Of a stretch of 64,000 bases of DNA, positions 43,528-52,809 are shown in pieces. Numbering within the stretch: position 1 is the first letter of the stretch; every line of letters begins with the position of its first letter. The DNA is from Microcoleus sp. FACHB-1515 (GTDB lineage: Bacteria; Cyanobacteriota; Cyanobacteriia; Elainellales; Elainellaceae), in contig NZ_JACJPO010000054.1 in NCBI RefSeq assembly GCF_014696105.1, positions 1 through 64,000 of the forward strand, read 5' to 3'. A program made the position numbers and the translations under genes. The notes under the pieces were generated by a model that saw only the letters and a list, made by a program, of their open reading frames with translations, ran no database searches and had not been told where the DNA came from.

Positions 43528-45768
43528 ATGATGCCGCTCAGCTTACGATGGAGATTTGCAGTTCGTGATTCTATGGTGTCGATCGACTCACACGCTGCCA
43601 GCCCGCTCGCTGCCCGAATGCGTCCGCGCACGCTCGATGAATTTGTCGGGCAAGATGCCATTTTGGGACAGGGACGACTGCTCAGACGAGCCATCCAAGC
43701 CGATCAGCTTTCTTCCATCATTTTTTACGGTCCACCGGGGACGGGCAAAACGACGCTGGCGCAGATTATCGCCAACACAACTCGCGCTCACTTCATTGCG
43801 ATCAATGCCGTCCTCGATGGGGTCAAGGAAATTCGTGCTGCGGTGGCTTCGCCTCCGGGTGCCACTGCCCAAACGAAGCAGCAGTCCAAGCAAAAAACGA
43901 TTCTGTTTGTCGATGAGGTGCATCGCTTCAACAAAGCGCAGCAAGACGCGCTCCTGCCTTGGGTTGAGAATGGCACCGTCATCTTGATTGGCGCAACAAC
44001 TGAAAATCCGTATTTTGAGGTCAACAAAGCCCTCGTGAGTCGATCGCGCCTGTTCCAACTCAAGCCACTGACTGAAACGGATTTGCGATCGATCGTGCAG
44101 CAGGCGTTAACCGATGGCGATCGCGGTTATGGCAAGCTCAACGTTCAAATTGACTTGGACGCGATCGATCATCTGGTCAACGTTGCCAATGGCGATGCGC
44201 GAGCTTTGCTCAACGCGCTGGAACTGGCGGTTGAAACGACGCCGCCCAACGACGCAGGCGAAATTCACATTTCCCTGTCGGTTGCGGAAGAATCGATTCA
44301 GCAGCGAGCCGTGCTGTATGACAAAGAAGGCGACGTGCATTTCGACACGATCAGCGCCTTCATCAAAAGTGTGCGCGGCTCCGATGCGGATGCTGCTTTG
44401 TACTGGCTGGCTCGCATGGTGTATGCGGGAGAAGACCCGCGCTTTTTGTTTCGACGGATGCTGATTTTGGCGAGCGAGGATGTGGGTTTGGCCGATCCGC
44501 AGGCGGTTGTCGTCGTGAATGCTTGTGCAATGGCGTTCGATCGCGTCGGACTGCCCGAAGGCCGCTATCCGCTGGCTCAAGCTGCGCTGTATCTGGCAAC
44601 CGCTCCCAAGTCCAACAGCGTCATGGGCTTTTTTGATGCCCTCGCTGCCGTCGAACAAGAGCGCGAAGCCGAAGTGCCCAATCCGCTGCGTGATGCTAAG
44701 CGCGATCGCGAAGGCTTTGGGCATGGCGCAGGCTACCTCTATCCGCACGCCTATCGCGATCACTGGGTTGCCCAGCAGTATTTGCCGAACGCCTTGCAAG
44801 GCCAAGTGTTCTATCAGCCATCCAGTCAAGGCGATGAACTGCAAATCCAAACGCAGGTGGCACGGCAGCGCGAAGCCCAACTCGCGGCAATGGTTGCAGG
44901 CAGCGCGATCGCCCCGCCCGAAATTCTCACCAATAGTCCTGTCAATCGATCGCAAGACCGCTGGCTGGAGCGCACGATTTCTCAAACCGCCACGCAGCTT
45001 GCCACCGTGCGCGATCGCCTGTTTGCCGCCGCCGCGCCCCAGCGTCATCATCTGCTGCTCGACCTCAACGCCAGCAGCGGCTTACTGGTGTGGGAAGCGG
45101 TGCGACAAGTGCCCGAAGGCGGCGTGTATGCCAGGGTTCGCACTCCGGTAGAAGCTGAGGCGTTGCAGGAGCAGGCGATCGCGCTGGCCGAATTGTCGCG
45201 CCCGATCGTTGTCACCAGTTCACTAATTGAGCTGTCCACACCGTTGCCGGAGTTGCGCTTCGATCGCATCCTCGGACACAACGCCCTGATTGCGGAGCCA
45301 AACAAAGCGGAAATTTTGCGATCGATCGCCACCTTGCTCGCCGCCGATGGGGTGCTGTTGCTGGGGGAAACCGTACCCCGCCATACGCAACGGCTCTATC
45401 AGCTAGTTGAATCCGATCGATTTCCGGCTGATTTCTACCAGCGGTGGATTGCGGCGGAAGAAACGATCTACCAGAATGCCGCTGATCCGATGACCAACTG
45501 GGATGCGGTTGATCTGCAAGCTGCCGCTGAGCAGGCCGGACTGAGGGCGACCGTGCAGCTAGAGCCGACCCAAACCCAAATGCTGCTGACGCCTGCGCTG
45601 CTCGATCGCTGGTTTCGTCCGGGTAAAGATCGCCCCAGCTATGGCGATCGATTGGCGCAACACCTCAAGCCGAGTGAGGTTGCAGCCATTGAGCAGGCAT
45701 TGACCCGCCTTGCTTCGCAGCAGGTGCACTGGCGAGGCGCGATCGCTTATCTGCGTGCAGAGCTTTAA
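43528..45768 (+). CDS. RarA/MgsA-type AAA ATPase fused to a methyltransferase-like domain
   Basis: A 746-residue fusion. Residues about 25-440 form a complete RarA (MgsA) clamp-loader-like ATPase: Walker A YGPPGTGKTTLA, Walker B TILFVDEVHRFNKAQQDALL, sensor ATTENPYFEVN and the C-terminal GYLYPHAYRDHWVAQQYLP. RarA acts at stalled replication forks. From about 485 on comes a domain with the pattern of a Rossmann methyltransferase: HHLLLDLNASSGLLVWEAV, FDRILGHNALIA, LLAADGVLLLGETVP. Its SAM loop is degenerate, so activity is doubtful. The first ATG is at 43528; ATG 43573 (MVSIDSHAA) is likely. Confidence 0.88.
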   Translation: MMPLSLRWRFAVRDSMVSIDSHAASPLAARMRPRTLDEFVGQDAILGQGRLLRRAIQADQLSSIIFYGPPGTGKTTLAQIIANTTRAHFIAINAVLDGVKEIRAAVASPPGATAQTKQQSKQKTILFVDEVHRFNKAQQDALLPWVENGTVILIGATTENPYFEVNKALVSRSRLFQLKPLTETDLRSIVQQALTDGDRGYGKLNVQIDLDAIDHLVNVANGDARALLNALELAVETTPPNDAGEIHISLSVAEESIQQRAVLYDKEGDVHFDTISAFIKSVRGSDADAALYWLARMVYAGEDPRFLFRRMLILASEDVGLADPQAVVVVNACAMAFDRVGLPEGRYPLAQAALYLATAPKSNSVMGFFDALAAVEQEREAEVPNPLRDAKRDREGFGHGAGYLYPHAYRDHWVAQQYLPNALQGQVFYQPSSQGDELQIQTQVARQREAQLAAMVAGSAIAPPEILTNSPVNRSQDRWLERTISQTATQLATVRDRLFAAAAPQRHHLLLDLNASSGLLVWEAVRQVPEGGVYARVRTPVEAEALQEQAIALAELSRPIVVTSSLIELSTPLPELRFDRILGHNALIAEPNKAEILRSIATLLAADGVLLLGETVPRHTQRLYQLVESDRFPADFYQRWIAAEETIYQNAADPMTNWDAVDLQAAAEQAGLRATVQLEPTQTQMLLTPALLDRWFRPGKDRPSYGDRLAQHLKPSEVAAIEQALTRLASQQVHWRGAIAYLRAEL

Positions 45769-45822
45769 CTCAAGCTTGAGCATCGGGCGAGCACCCGCGC
45801 GAGGGCATGGCACGCCATGCCC
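45769..45822. terminator. Two palindromes between convergent genes
   Basis: Directly after the stop of the RarA fusion is the perfect palindrome CTCAAGCTTGAG (45769-45780). At 45803-45822 is GGGCATGGC-AC-GCCATGCCC, a 9-bp arm palindrome. They lie between convergent genes and may terminate both; no T-run follows. Confidence 0.45.
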
Positions 45823-45895
45823 CGACACCAAGTCATTGATCTGAAAACGGATGCGATCGCCACGAAATCAACGCAGTCTGCTACGGGACGGTTCG

Positions 45896-48367
45896 TTAAC
45901 CAAGTCCGCTCAAGGTTGAGCCGGAAAAAACAGAATTAGCGGCGAGTGCCTGAGTGCGAGTGAACGGCTGATTGGCTTCCTGATACATGCGTGCCAAAGC
46001 ACCTGTAAAGGCAGCATTGTAGTCCAAGGCGACTTCGTTCGTGATGAAGTTGGTGCGATCGTCAACATAGGCGTTGTCGTTGGGCGCAGACAAGCCGCCA
46101 ACCAACGCACCCGTCAAGACATTGCGGTTAGTCAGCGGGTCGTTGATGTTGTTGGTGGTGGAGCCATGTGCAGCGCGATGGTGCGGATTGCGGGGAGCGT
46201 TGTTGCCAAATCCCACCACATAGCTGCGGTTGTTGGGATTATCGCCCAGCAGGTAGTCGATTTGATCAGCGGCAAAGTTGGAGTAGCGCCCGGAGGAGGC
46301 GGAGCCACCGCCCGGATCGTTCACCGTGTCGCTATAAACTCCGGCCACAAACGCAGTATTGGCGCTATAGCGAGCGGAACCCCACTGGTCGAGCCACGCG
46401 AAACCACCGGGCGTGTAGCGAATGCCTGCGCCGCTTTTGTCGCTCCAGTGGTTGAGCCAGTTTTCGACATCTGTGCGATAGCGAGAATTGCCCGTTTCCT
46501 GCGCCAGCAGAACTGCTGCACCGTGCGATTTTTCATCCCAAGATTGCGTCCAGCCTTGGTACACACCTTGGTAGTAGCTTTGCGCTTTGTTGAGGTAGAA
46601 CGTGTCGGTTCCACCTTTGGCTTCGATCGCTTTGTGCAGCCAAGTTGCAGACCACACCAGTTCATCCGTGTAGCTGTAGGACGGATAGAAGTTGGCCGCA
46701 TCAGGAATCGAATCTGAGTATTTGCCGCGATACGTGTCTGCGAAGCTAAAAAGCTGGGTGGCGTGGGTGAGCAGGCGATCGGCATAGGCAGCATCAGTGG
46801 GACGAAACGCGATCGAGGCTGCTGCTAGTGCTGCCGCTGCTTCTCCAGCTAGATCAGAGCCAGGACGCTGAGCATCAATCTTGAAGGCTGGCCGCGCCAT
46901 TGTCATCGTTTCGGGCGGCCCCCAGTAGGCATGGTCAGGCCCACCGAGTCCGACTTGACCCCAAAATTCGTTCGGTGCAGTGTGCGCTTTGAGAATGTAG
47001 TCGGTTCCCCACTTGATCGCGTCGAGCGCTTCATCAAGCTGGCCGCTTTGCTGGTAGGCACTGCGATATTGCACCACGCCCCAGCCCAACATCGTCATTG
47101 ACGCGGCCATCGGAAAGCCAAACTTGACGTGATCGCCCGCGTCGTAATAGCCGCCTGTCAGGTCAACACCGACATCTGCACCATCGCGCAAGGCGGAATC
47201 GCCCCGCCAAGCAATGCGATTGGTGCTGGGCAATCTGCCCGATCGCTGCGCTTCGTAAAACAAAAACGACTTCTCCAATGCCTCCCCGTAGTTAAACCTG
47301 CTGGATGCAGGCGGCGCATCGTTGTCGATAATCGTCGCAACGCCTTCTCCATCCGCGATCGTCGCGTTGGCGGCACTGCTGAGGTTAACCGCAAAAGTTT
47401 CACCCGATTCCGCGATCGTGTCGCCCAAAACGCTCACTTCGATCGTCTTGCGCGTTTCGCCCGGAGCAAAGCGCAGTGTGCCCGTTTTGCTGGTGTAGTC
47501 CGAATTGGCGATCGCAGTCCGATTGGCCGTCGCAAAATTCACGTCAATGGTGCGCGTGCTGCTGGCGGAAAGGTTGACGCTGAACGTGGCGGTTGCTGCG
47601 CCAGTGTTGCCCTCGGTGACGGTGACATCACCGATCGAAAGATTAGGGGTTGGAATGGGAGTTGGGGCTGGAGTTGGAGCGGGCGTTGGAATTGGAACTG
47701 GAGCAACATCATCGTTGGTAATTGTGCCAACGCCTTCTCCATCTGCGATCGTGGCGTTGGTTGCACCGCTGAGTCTGACCGAGAAAGTTTCGTTAGATTC
47801 CGCGATCGTGTCGCCCAAAACGCCGACCGTAATGGTTTTCTTTGTTTCGCCTGGTGCAAACCTCAAGGTGTTGGTGCTGGCCGTGTAGTCTGAGCCTGCC
47901 GTTGCGGTTCCATTGGCAGTGGCGTACTGCACCGTCACGGTTTGCTGGCTGGCTTGTGACAGTTGCACATCAAACGTGGCAGGCGCGGTTCCGGTATTGC
48001 CCTCAGCGATCGTTCTGTCGGCGATGGACAAGGTTGGCAGAGCGACTGCGCCACCGCTATTGAGGGGAGAACCGTTCAAAATGAAGTTCGTCGGCTGTGC
48101 GACTGCGCCGCTCGCTTTGCTGCCGTTGAACCCAAAAGAGGCAGTGCTAGTTGGAACGATGGTGCGGTTCCAACTAGCGTTCCGTATCACATAGCGGCTA
48201 CCTTGACGGCTAACAATTTCAGCATTCCAGATTTCAGTAATCGTGAAGGGCGCGTCAAACTCTAGCGTCCAGCCATTTAAACTGCTGGTGCTGGAGTTGG
48301 CGATCGACAGATTCGCACTGAAGCCGCTGCCCCAGTCGCTTGCAACGGAGAAGTCAACAGTATTCAT
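45896..48367 (-). CDS. GH9 cellulase with CBM2 and two Calx-beta domains
   Basis: An 823-residue glycoside hydrolase. Residues 1-100 form a family 2 carbohydrate-binding module (SDWGSGFSANLSIAN, LNGWTLEFD, ASWNRTI); about 112-225 and 240-350 are two Calx-beta repeats (ATANGTATAGSDYT, RFAPGETKKTI) joined by a proline-rich linker; 355-800 is the GH9 catalytic domain with TGGYYDAGDHVKFGFPMA, NPHHRAAHG and DDRTNFITNEVALDYNA, the last holding the acid glutamate. Enzymes of this family cut beta-1,4-glucans. There is no N-terminal signal peptide, since the CBM begins at residue 3. In cyanobacteria such enzymes may remodel the organism's own cellulose. Confidence 0.92.
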   Translation of the reverse strand: MNTVDFSVASDWGSGFSANLSIANSSTSSLNGWTLEFDAPFTITEIWNAEIVSRQGSRYVIRNASWNRTIVPTSTASFGFNGSKASGAVAQPTNFILNGSPLNSGGAVALPTLSIADRTIAEGNTGTAPATFDVQLSQASQQTVTVQYATANGTATAGSDYTASTNTLRFAPGETKKTITVGVLGDTIAESNETFSVRLSGATNATIADGEGVGTITNDDVAPVPIPTPAPTPAPTPIPTPNLSIGDVTVTEGNTGAATATFSVNLSASSTRTIDVNFATANRTAIANSDYTSKTGTLRFAPGETRKTIEVSVLGDTIAESGETFAVNLSSAANATIADGEGVATIIDNDAPPASSRFNYGEALEKSFLFYEAQRSGRLPSTNRIAWRGDSALRDGADVGVDLTGGYYDAGDHVKFGFPMAASMTMLGWGVVQYRSAYQQSGQLDEALDAIKWGTDYILKAHTAPNEFWGQVGLGGPDHAYWGPPETMTMARPAFKIDAQRPGSDLAGEAAAALAAASIAFRPTDAAYADRLLTHATQLFSFADTYRGKYSDSIPDAANFYPSYSYTDELVWSATWLHKAIEAKGGTDTFYLNKAQSYYQGVYQGWTQSWDEKSHGAAVLLAQETGNSRYRTDVENWLNHWSDKSGAGIRYTPGGFAWLDQWGSARYSANTAFVAGVYSDTVNDPGGGSASSGRYSNFAADQIDYLLGDNPNNRSYVVGFGNNAPRNPHHRAAHGSTTNNINDPLTNRNVLTGALVGGLSAPNDNAYVDDRTNFITNEVALDYNAAFTGALARMYQEANQPFTRTQALAANSVFSGSTLSGLG

Positions 48368-49115
48368 TCAAGGTTGGGGGTAATGTATGCAGGGAAGGCG
48401 TGACAAAATCACGTCAACAAAAGCGATCGATGCAAGATTGAGTTGAGAACCATTGCCCTTAACCAGAGCAAATTGGCTGCAAAACTAGAACCACATCATT
48501 GTGAAAATTCCAATCAATTGTGCTGTTGTCTTGAGACAAGAGAAGCCATGTTTCAAGGAAAGGGCGATCGCCTAATGAAGCTGCAAATCTGTGTTTGCAG
48601 AAGATAAAGGTTAGGCGAGAGTTTGTCGTTCAAGCAACGACTCACCGTAGGTTTAACAGTCAGAAAAGCATCAAAAAGCAGCGTTTAACAAATATCTACG
48701 TGAGTTTTAACTCGGTAAGCGTTGAAATTAAACGACGACCCAACTTTAACGACCCAATTTCCATTGAGAACTGCTCAAGAGTCTTAACAGGCAGATGCTC
48801 GCGTCCAAATATAGCCCAACCAAGATTGAGCCAGTTGAGTAAATTTACGAAAGTTTTAAGCTCGTGCCGCTGTAAAATTAATAACACTGCTTTATGCAAT
48901 ACACCGAGCAAAAAGTTGTGCATTGAGAATTGAACTATCAGTTGATGAAGTTTCGTTGTATACGTTACGTGAACTTCAAGCAACTTAAATATCTGCAAAA
49001 CAAACTTCAAATGATACTCGGGTAATTTGTAGAATCTTTAACCGCAAGTCCGGAAGTGTGATTTCAATTACTAGACTTGAGATCTTAATAAACTAACTCA
49101 ATTTGACTCGATGAA
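48368..49115. other. 748-base AT-rich intergenic region upstream of the fructose PTS
   Basis: This long spacer between divergent GH9 and fruB genes has a distinctly higher A+T content than its surroundings and almost no HIP1 sites after 48570. It includes repeated TTTAAC/TTAAAC-like words, but no clear gene, hairpin terminator or operator. The open frame at 48595-48933 is basic, low in complexity and without a ribosome site. A regulator (FruR/Cra-like) site is possible but I cannot assign one. Confidence 0.6.
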
Positions 49116-51563
49116 ATGCTCGAATTAGACAAGAACAGTATCAAGCTTGGCGCATCTGCCTCAAGCAAGATAGACGCTATTCAACAGGTAGGGTCGCTGC
49201 TGGTTGAAGCCGGACATATGCAGCCGGAATATGTCAGTAGCATGGTTAATCGCGAGAAAGTTGCCAATACTTATCTTGGTAACGGCATCGCCATTCCACA
49301 TGGTCTACCGATCGATCGCAACCTAATCAAAGAAACGGGGATCGCGGTTTTGCAGGTTCCTGCTGGAGTCGAGTGGAATCCGGGTGAAACTGTTCACTTA
49401 GTTGTCGGAATTGCAGCAAAATCCGATGAACATATCGAAGTTTTGCAGAATTTGACGCATGTTTTGGGCGATGAATCGATCGTCGCTCGACTTGCAACGA
49501 CAGAAAATCCGATCGATATTGTTCGCCAATTAACGAATCCGCAAGCTGCATCTGCACCGATTGAAATTGAGCCGGATTTTGCCAAATCGATCGACGTGGC
49601 GATCGCAGCGGGAGCCGGATTGCACGCTCGTCCGGCAACCGCTTTGGTGAATTTAGCCAAAGAATTCGAGTCAGAAATTCGAGTGCGATATGGCGATCGA
49701 ACCGCCAACGCCAAAAGCTTAGTTTCACTGTTGAAATTAGGCGTAGAAGGCGGGCAAACGATTCGCATTATGGCCGAAGGAACAGATGCCGATCGCGCTT
49801 TGGAGACGCTCAGAAGTGCGATCGCGGCTGGACTCGAAGACGAAGAGGAAAACGTTCCCGTCAGGCTCGGCCAAAGTTTGCAGTTTGAATCGACTCCAAT
49901 TCCCGGAATTGCGGCTTCTCCGGGCGTAGCGATCGGCTCGGTTTTTCAGCTTCAGCGCGGCAGCATTGTCTTTGCAGGAACCGCAAAAGATCCTGCTTTG
50001 GAAGAAACCCGTTTGCTGCAAGCGATCGAGGCGGCCAAAGTTCAGCTTCAAGATTTGTATGAAGAGGTGAAGGCGAAATCGGGCGCGGCCAAAGCGCAAA
50101 TTTTCCAGGCACATCAGGAGTTTTTGTCTGATCCCGAACTGGTGGAGGACGCGATCGCCCACCTCAAAGACGATCGCAGCGCAGCGTGGGCATGGCAGCA
50201 AAGCTATGAACAGCGAGCTTCTGCGCTGGAAAAACTGCCGGATGCGCTGCTGGCAGCCAGAGCGATCGATCTGCGGGATGTCGGTCAGCGCGTGTTGCGT
50301 TTGCTGGCCGATCGCGTCGAGGATGAGCCAGTCATGCCAAATTCTCCGATGATTTTGATTGCCGAAGATTTGTCACCCTCGGACACGGCGCGGCTGAATC
50401 CGGATTTGATCTTGGGATTCTGCACGGCTTACGGCGGCGCAACGTCGCACTCGGCCATCATTGCGCGATCGCTCGATATTCCGGCGATCGTTGGGGCGGG
50501 ACCTGCCGTCCTGAATTTGCCGAACGGCACACCCTGCATTCTCGATGGCGAAGGCGGCAACCTCTACCCCAACCCGTCTGAAGCGGATTTGCGAACGGCT
50601 ACCACTGCCCAGAAAGATTTGCAGGCAATTCGGGCAGCAGAAAAGCTGGCCTGCTATCAGCCTGCGCTGTTGACGGACGGGCATCGCGTTGAGGTCGTGG
50701 CGAATATTGGGGCGGCGATCGAAGCGGAACAAGCCGTCAATGCCGGAGCGGAAGGGGTCGGACTGCTGCGGACGGAGTTTCTGTTTTTGAATCGATCGGA
50801 GCCACCTTCGGAAGAAGAACAGTACGCCGCTTATGCCCAAATGGTCGATGCGCTCAACGGTTTGCCGCTGATCGTCCGCACGCTCGACATCGGCGGCGAT
50901 AAAGCGATTCCCTACCTGAACATGCCTGCCGAAGAAAACCCGTTCTTGGGTGTGCGCGGTGTGCGGCTTTGCTTCCAGCGTCCGGATCTGTTTGAGACGC
51001 AGCTTAGAGCGATCTTCCGCGCCTCGGCTCAAGGTGAAATCAAGATCATGTTTCCGATGATCGCCACGATCGAAGATTTCCGGCAGGCGAAACAGATGGC
51101 CGAACAGGTGCGATCGCAAGTCGGTGCGGTTCCGGTCGAGTACGGCATGATGGTCGAGGTTCCGTCTGCGGCGATTCTGGCGGCGGAATTTGCCAAAGAA
51201 GTCGATTTCTTCTCAGTTGGCACGAACGATCTCACGCAGTACACGCTGGCAATGGATCGCGGCCATCCCGTCCTCGCCAAACAAGCGGACGGCTTGCATC
51301 CTGCCGTGTTGCGCCTGATTCACCAAACTGTGCAGGCGGCAAAATCGGAAGGCAAATGGGTCGGCGTTTGCGGCGGCATTGCTGGGGAGCCGATCGGCGC
51401 GGCGATTCTGACGGGCTTGGGCGTGAGCGAACTCAGCGTCAGCATTCCCAGCGTGGCGGCGGTGAAAGCGAAACTGCGGAGTTTATCGCTGGCTCAGGCA
51501 GAGGATTTGGCGAATCGGGCGTTGCACTGTCGGACTGTGCAAGCGGTGAGAGCGCTGCGTTGA
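49116..51563 (+). CDS. fruB: Fused EIIA(Fru)-HPr-EI phosphotransferase
   Basis: This 815-residue cytoplasmic protein joins three PTS parts and so relays phosphate from phosphoenolpyruvate to FruA. Residues 1-142 are EIIA with H62 (AIPHGLP); 158-245 are HPr with H170 ([11 protein letters not shown]) and the serine region [11 protein letters not shown]; 262-815 are enzyme I, with SPGVAIGSV at the start, H445 ([10 protein letters not shown]), the PEP-binding [25 protein letters not shown] and C752 (GVCGGIAGE). The order is that of multiphosphoryl-transfer proteins. No separate ptsH or ptsI gene is needed. fruK follows after a repeat-filled 277-base gap. Confidence 0.95.
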   Translation: MLELDKNSIKLGASASSKIDAIQQVGSLLVEAGHMQPEYVSSMVNREKVANTYLGNGIAIPHGLPIDRNLIKETGIAVLQVPAGVEWNPGETVHLVVGIAAKSDEHIEVLQNLTHVLGDESIVARLATTENPIDIVRQLTNPQAASAPIEIEPDFAKSIDVAIAAGAGLHARPATALVNLAKEFESEIRVRYGDRTANAKSLVSLLKLGVEGGQTIRIMAEGTDADRALETLRSAIAAGLEDEEENVPVRLGQSLQFESTPIPGIAASPGVAIGSVFQLQRGSIVFAGTAKDPALEETRLLQAIEAAKVQLQDLYEEVKAKSGAAKAQIFQAHQEFLSDPELVEDAIAHLKDDRSAAWAWQQSYEQRASALEKLPDALLAARAIDLRDVGQRVLRLLADRVEDEPVMPNSPMILIAEDLSPSDTARLNPDLILGFCTAYGGATSHSAIIARSLDIPAIVGAGPAVLNLPNGTPCILDGEGGNLYPNPSEADLRTATTAQKDLQAIRAAEKLACYQPALLTDGHRVEVVANIGAAIEAEQAVNAGAEGVGLLRTEFLFLNRSEPPSEEEQYAAYAQMVDALNGLPLIVRTLDIGGDKAIPYLNMPAEENPFLGVRGVRLCFQRPDLFETQLRAIFRASAQGEIKIMFPMIATIEDFRQAKQMAEQVRSQVGAVPVEYGMMVEVPSAAILAAEFAKEVDFFSVGTNDLTQYTLAMDRGHPVLAKQADGLHPAVLRLIHQTVQAAKSEGKWVGVCGGIAGEPIGAAILTGLGVSELSVSIPSVAAVKAKLRSLSLAQAEDLANRALHCRTVQAVRALR

Positions 51564-51567
51564 AGCT

Positions 51568-51658
51568 GCCCTCACCCTAAATCCCTCTCCCCCAGGGAGA
51601 GGGACTTCTGATTCCGGTTCGATCCCCCTTCTCCCCAGAGAGAGGGAGCTAGGGAGAG
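51568..51658. repeat. Dispersed repeat, inverted variant
   Basis: Starts GCCCTCACCCTAAATCCCTC, with hairpin CCCTCTCCCCCAGGGAGAGGG, and ends GAGAGAGGGAGCTAGGGAGAG. It contains the start of the copy B unit in the reverse orientation. It sits right after the fruB stop, so it may also affect readthrough to fruK. Confidence 0.65.
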
Positions 51659-51669
51659 TTTAAACAGCC

Positions 51670-51751
51670 GATCTTCCCCAACCCTCCTTTTTAAGGAGGG
51701 AGCCGAACCACCGATCAAAGTCCCCCTTTCTAAGGGGGATTTAGGGGGATC
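51670..51751. repeat. Dispersed palindromic repeat, copy C
   Basis: Begins GATCTTCCCCAACCC, has hairpins CCCTCCTTTTTAAGGAGGG and CCCCCTTTCTAAGGGGG, with GAGCCGAACCACC between them, and ends GGATTTAGGGGGATC. It is about 90 percent identical to copy A at 30728-30809. Both are followed some 30-50 bases later by a CACACCCTA-type sequence (51790 and 30870). Confidence 0.85.
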
Positions 51752-51840
51752 TCCACAGGCCAACCAAGCCACACAGAAGATTTTAAAGCACACCCTAGGG
51801 AATTTAGAGGGCGATCGCAAACCCAACTCAATCAACAATC

Positions 51841-52782
51841 ATGACTCTTCAAATCGCCACAGTGACGTTAAATCCAGCGATCGATCAAACCGCCTCGATC
51901 GCCAATTTCCGCGCAGGCGAAGTCAATCGCGTGGCGTGGGAGCAGTCCGATCCGGGCGGCAAAGGCGTTAACGTGGCTTCGTTTCTGCGCGACTTTCAGC
52001 TAACCGTAACCGCATCGGGTTTTTTGGGAAAAGGAAATATCGAACTGTTTCGCAATTTCTTTTTCAAGAAGCAGATTTGCGATCGATTCATTCCGATCGC
52101 AGGACGAACGCGCACGAATGTCAAAATCATTGACGAGGTGCAAAATCAAGTTACCGACATTAATTTTCCCGGTCAAGCTCCCACCGGAGAAGATGTGGAA
52201 AGTTTGCATCAGGAGATCGATCGATTGGCGATCAATCACGACTGGTTCATTCTTTCTGGCAGTTTGCCTGCCAATGTTTCTCCTAATATTTATTTCGAGC
52301 TAACTGAACGACTCAAAGCGCAAGGAAAAACGATCGTTCTAGATGCGAGTGGTGAAAGCTTGAAACAGGCACTTCGTGCTGCACCTTTTGCCATTAAACC
52401 AAATCTAGAAGAACTGCAAGAAGGATTGGGGCGATCGCTCCAATCCACTACAGAAATTGTGCAGGCGGCTCGCGAACTGATCGATCGCGGCATTCAGTGC
52501 GTAGTCGTGTCGATGGGTGTAAAGGGTGCACTTTTTGTCGAAGCAAAATCGGCAGTTTGGGCGCGTCCGCCTCGTGTCGAAGTGGTCAGCACGGTGGGCG
52601 CGGGCGATGCGATGGTGTCGGGTTTAGTGGTGGGAAAACTGCGGAATTTGTCACTTCCGGATACGGCTCGATTGGCAACCGCTTGTTCGATCGGAGCCTT
52701 GAGCCAAGTGGGACCACGTTTGCCGCCTCAAGACGCGATCGCCTCGTTCACTACACAAGTTGAAGTCGAAGTTTTGGACTAA
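51841..52782 (+). CDS. fruK: 1-phosphofructokinase
   Basis: FruK phosphorylates fructose-1-phosphate, the product of FruA, to fructose-1,6-bisphosphate. The 313-residue PfkB-family sugar kinase has the N-terminal TLNPAIDQTASI, GGKGVNVASFL, the glycine-rich FILSGSLPANV, and the catalytic-base motif VGAGDAMVSG (D256). Its position between fruB and fruA supports the specific assignment over related tagatose kinases. The ATG follows the fruB stop by 277 bases and precedes fruA by 27. Confidence 0.94.
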   Translation: MTLQIATVTLNPAIDQTASIANFRAGEVNRVAWEQSDPGGKGVNVASFLRDFQLTVTASGFLGKGNIELFRNFFFKKQICDRFIPIAGRTRTNVKIIDEVQNQVTDINFPGQAPTGEDVESLHQEIDRLAINHDWFILSGSLPANVSPNIYFELTERLKAQGKTIVLDASGESLKQALRAAPFAIKPNLEELQEGLGRSLQSTTEIVQAARELIDRGIQCVVVSMGVKGALFVEAKSAVWARPPRVEVVSTVGAGDAMVSGLVVGKLRNLSLPDTARLATACSIGALSQVGPRLPPQDAIASFTTQVEVEVLD

Positions 52783-52809
52783 TTCAATTCACCTTTCAAA
52801 CACAAGAAA

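Noticed and set aside
48595-48933. A 112-residue plus-strand open frame in the spacer before fruB
   Set aside because: Basic, low-complexity product with no ribosome site or conserved part, in an AT-rich region where chance frames are common.
51610-51630. A GGTTCGATCC-like word that could be a tRNA T-arm
   Set aside because: No acceptor stem or anticodon arm surrounds it; it is part of a dispersed repeat. I found no tRNA in the window.
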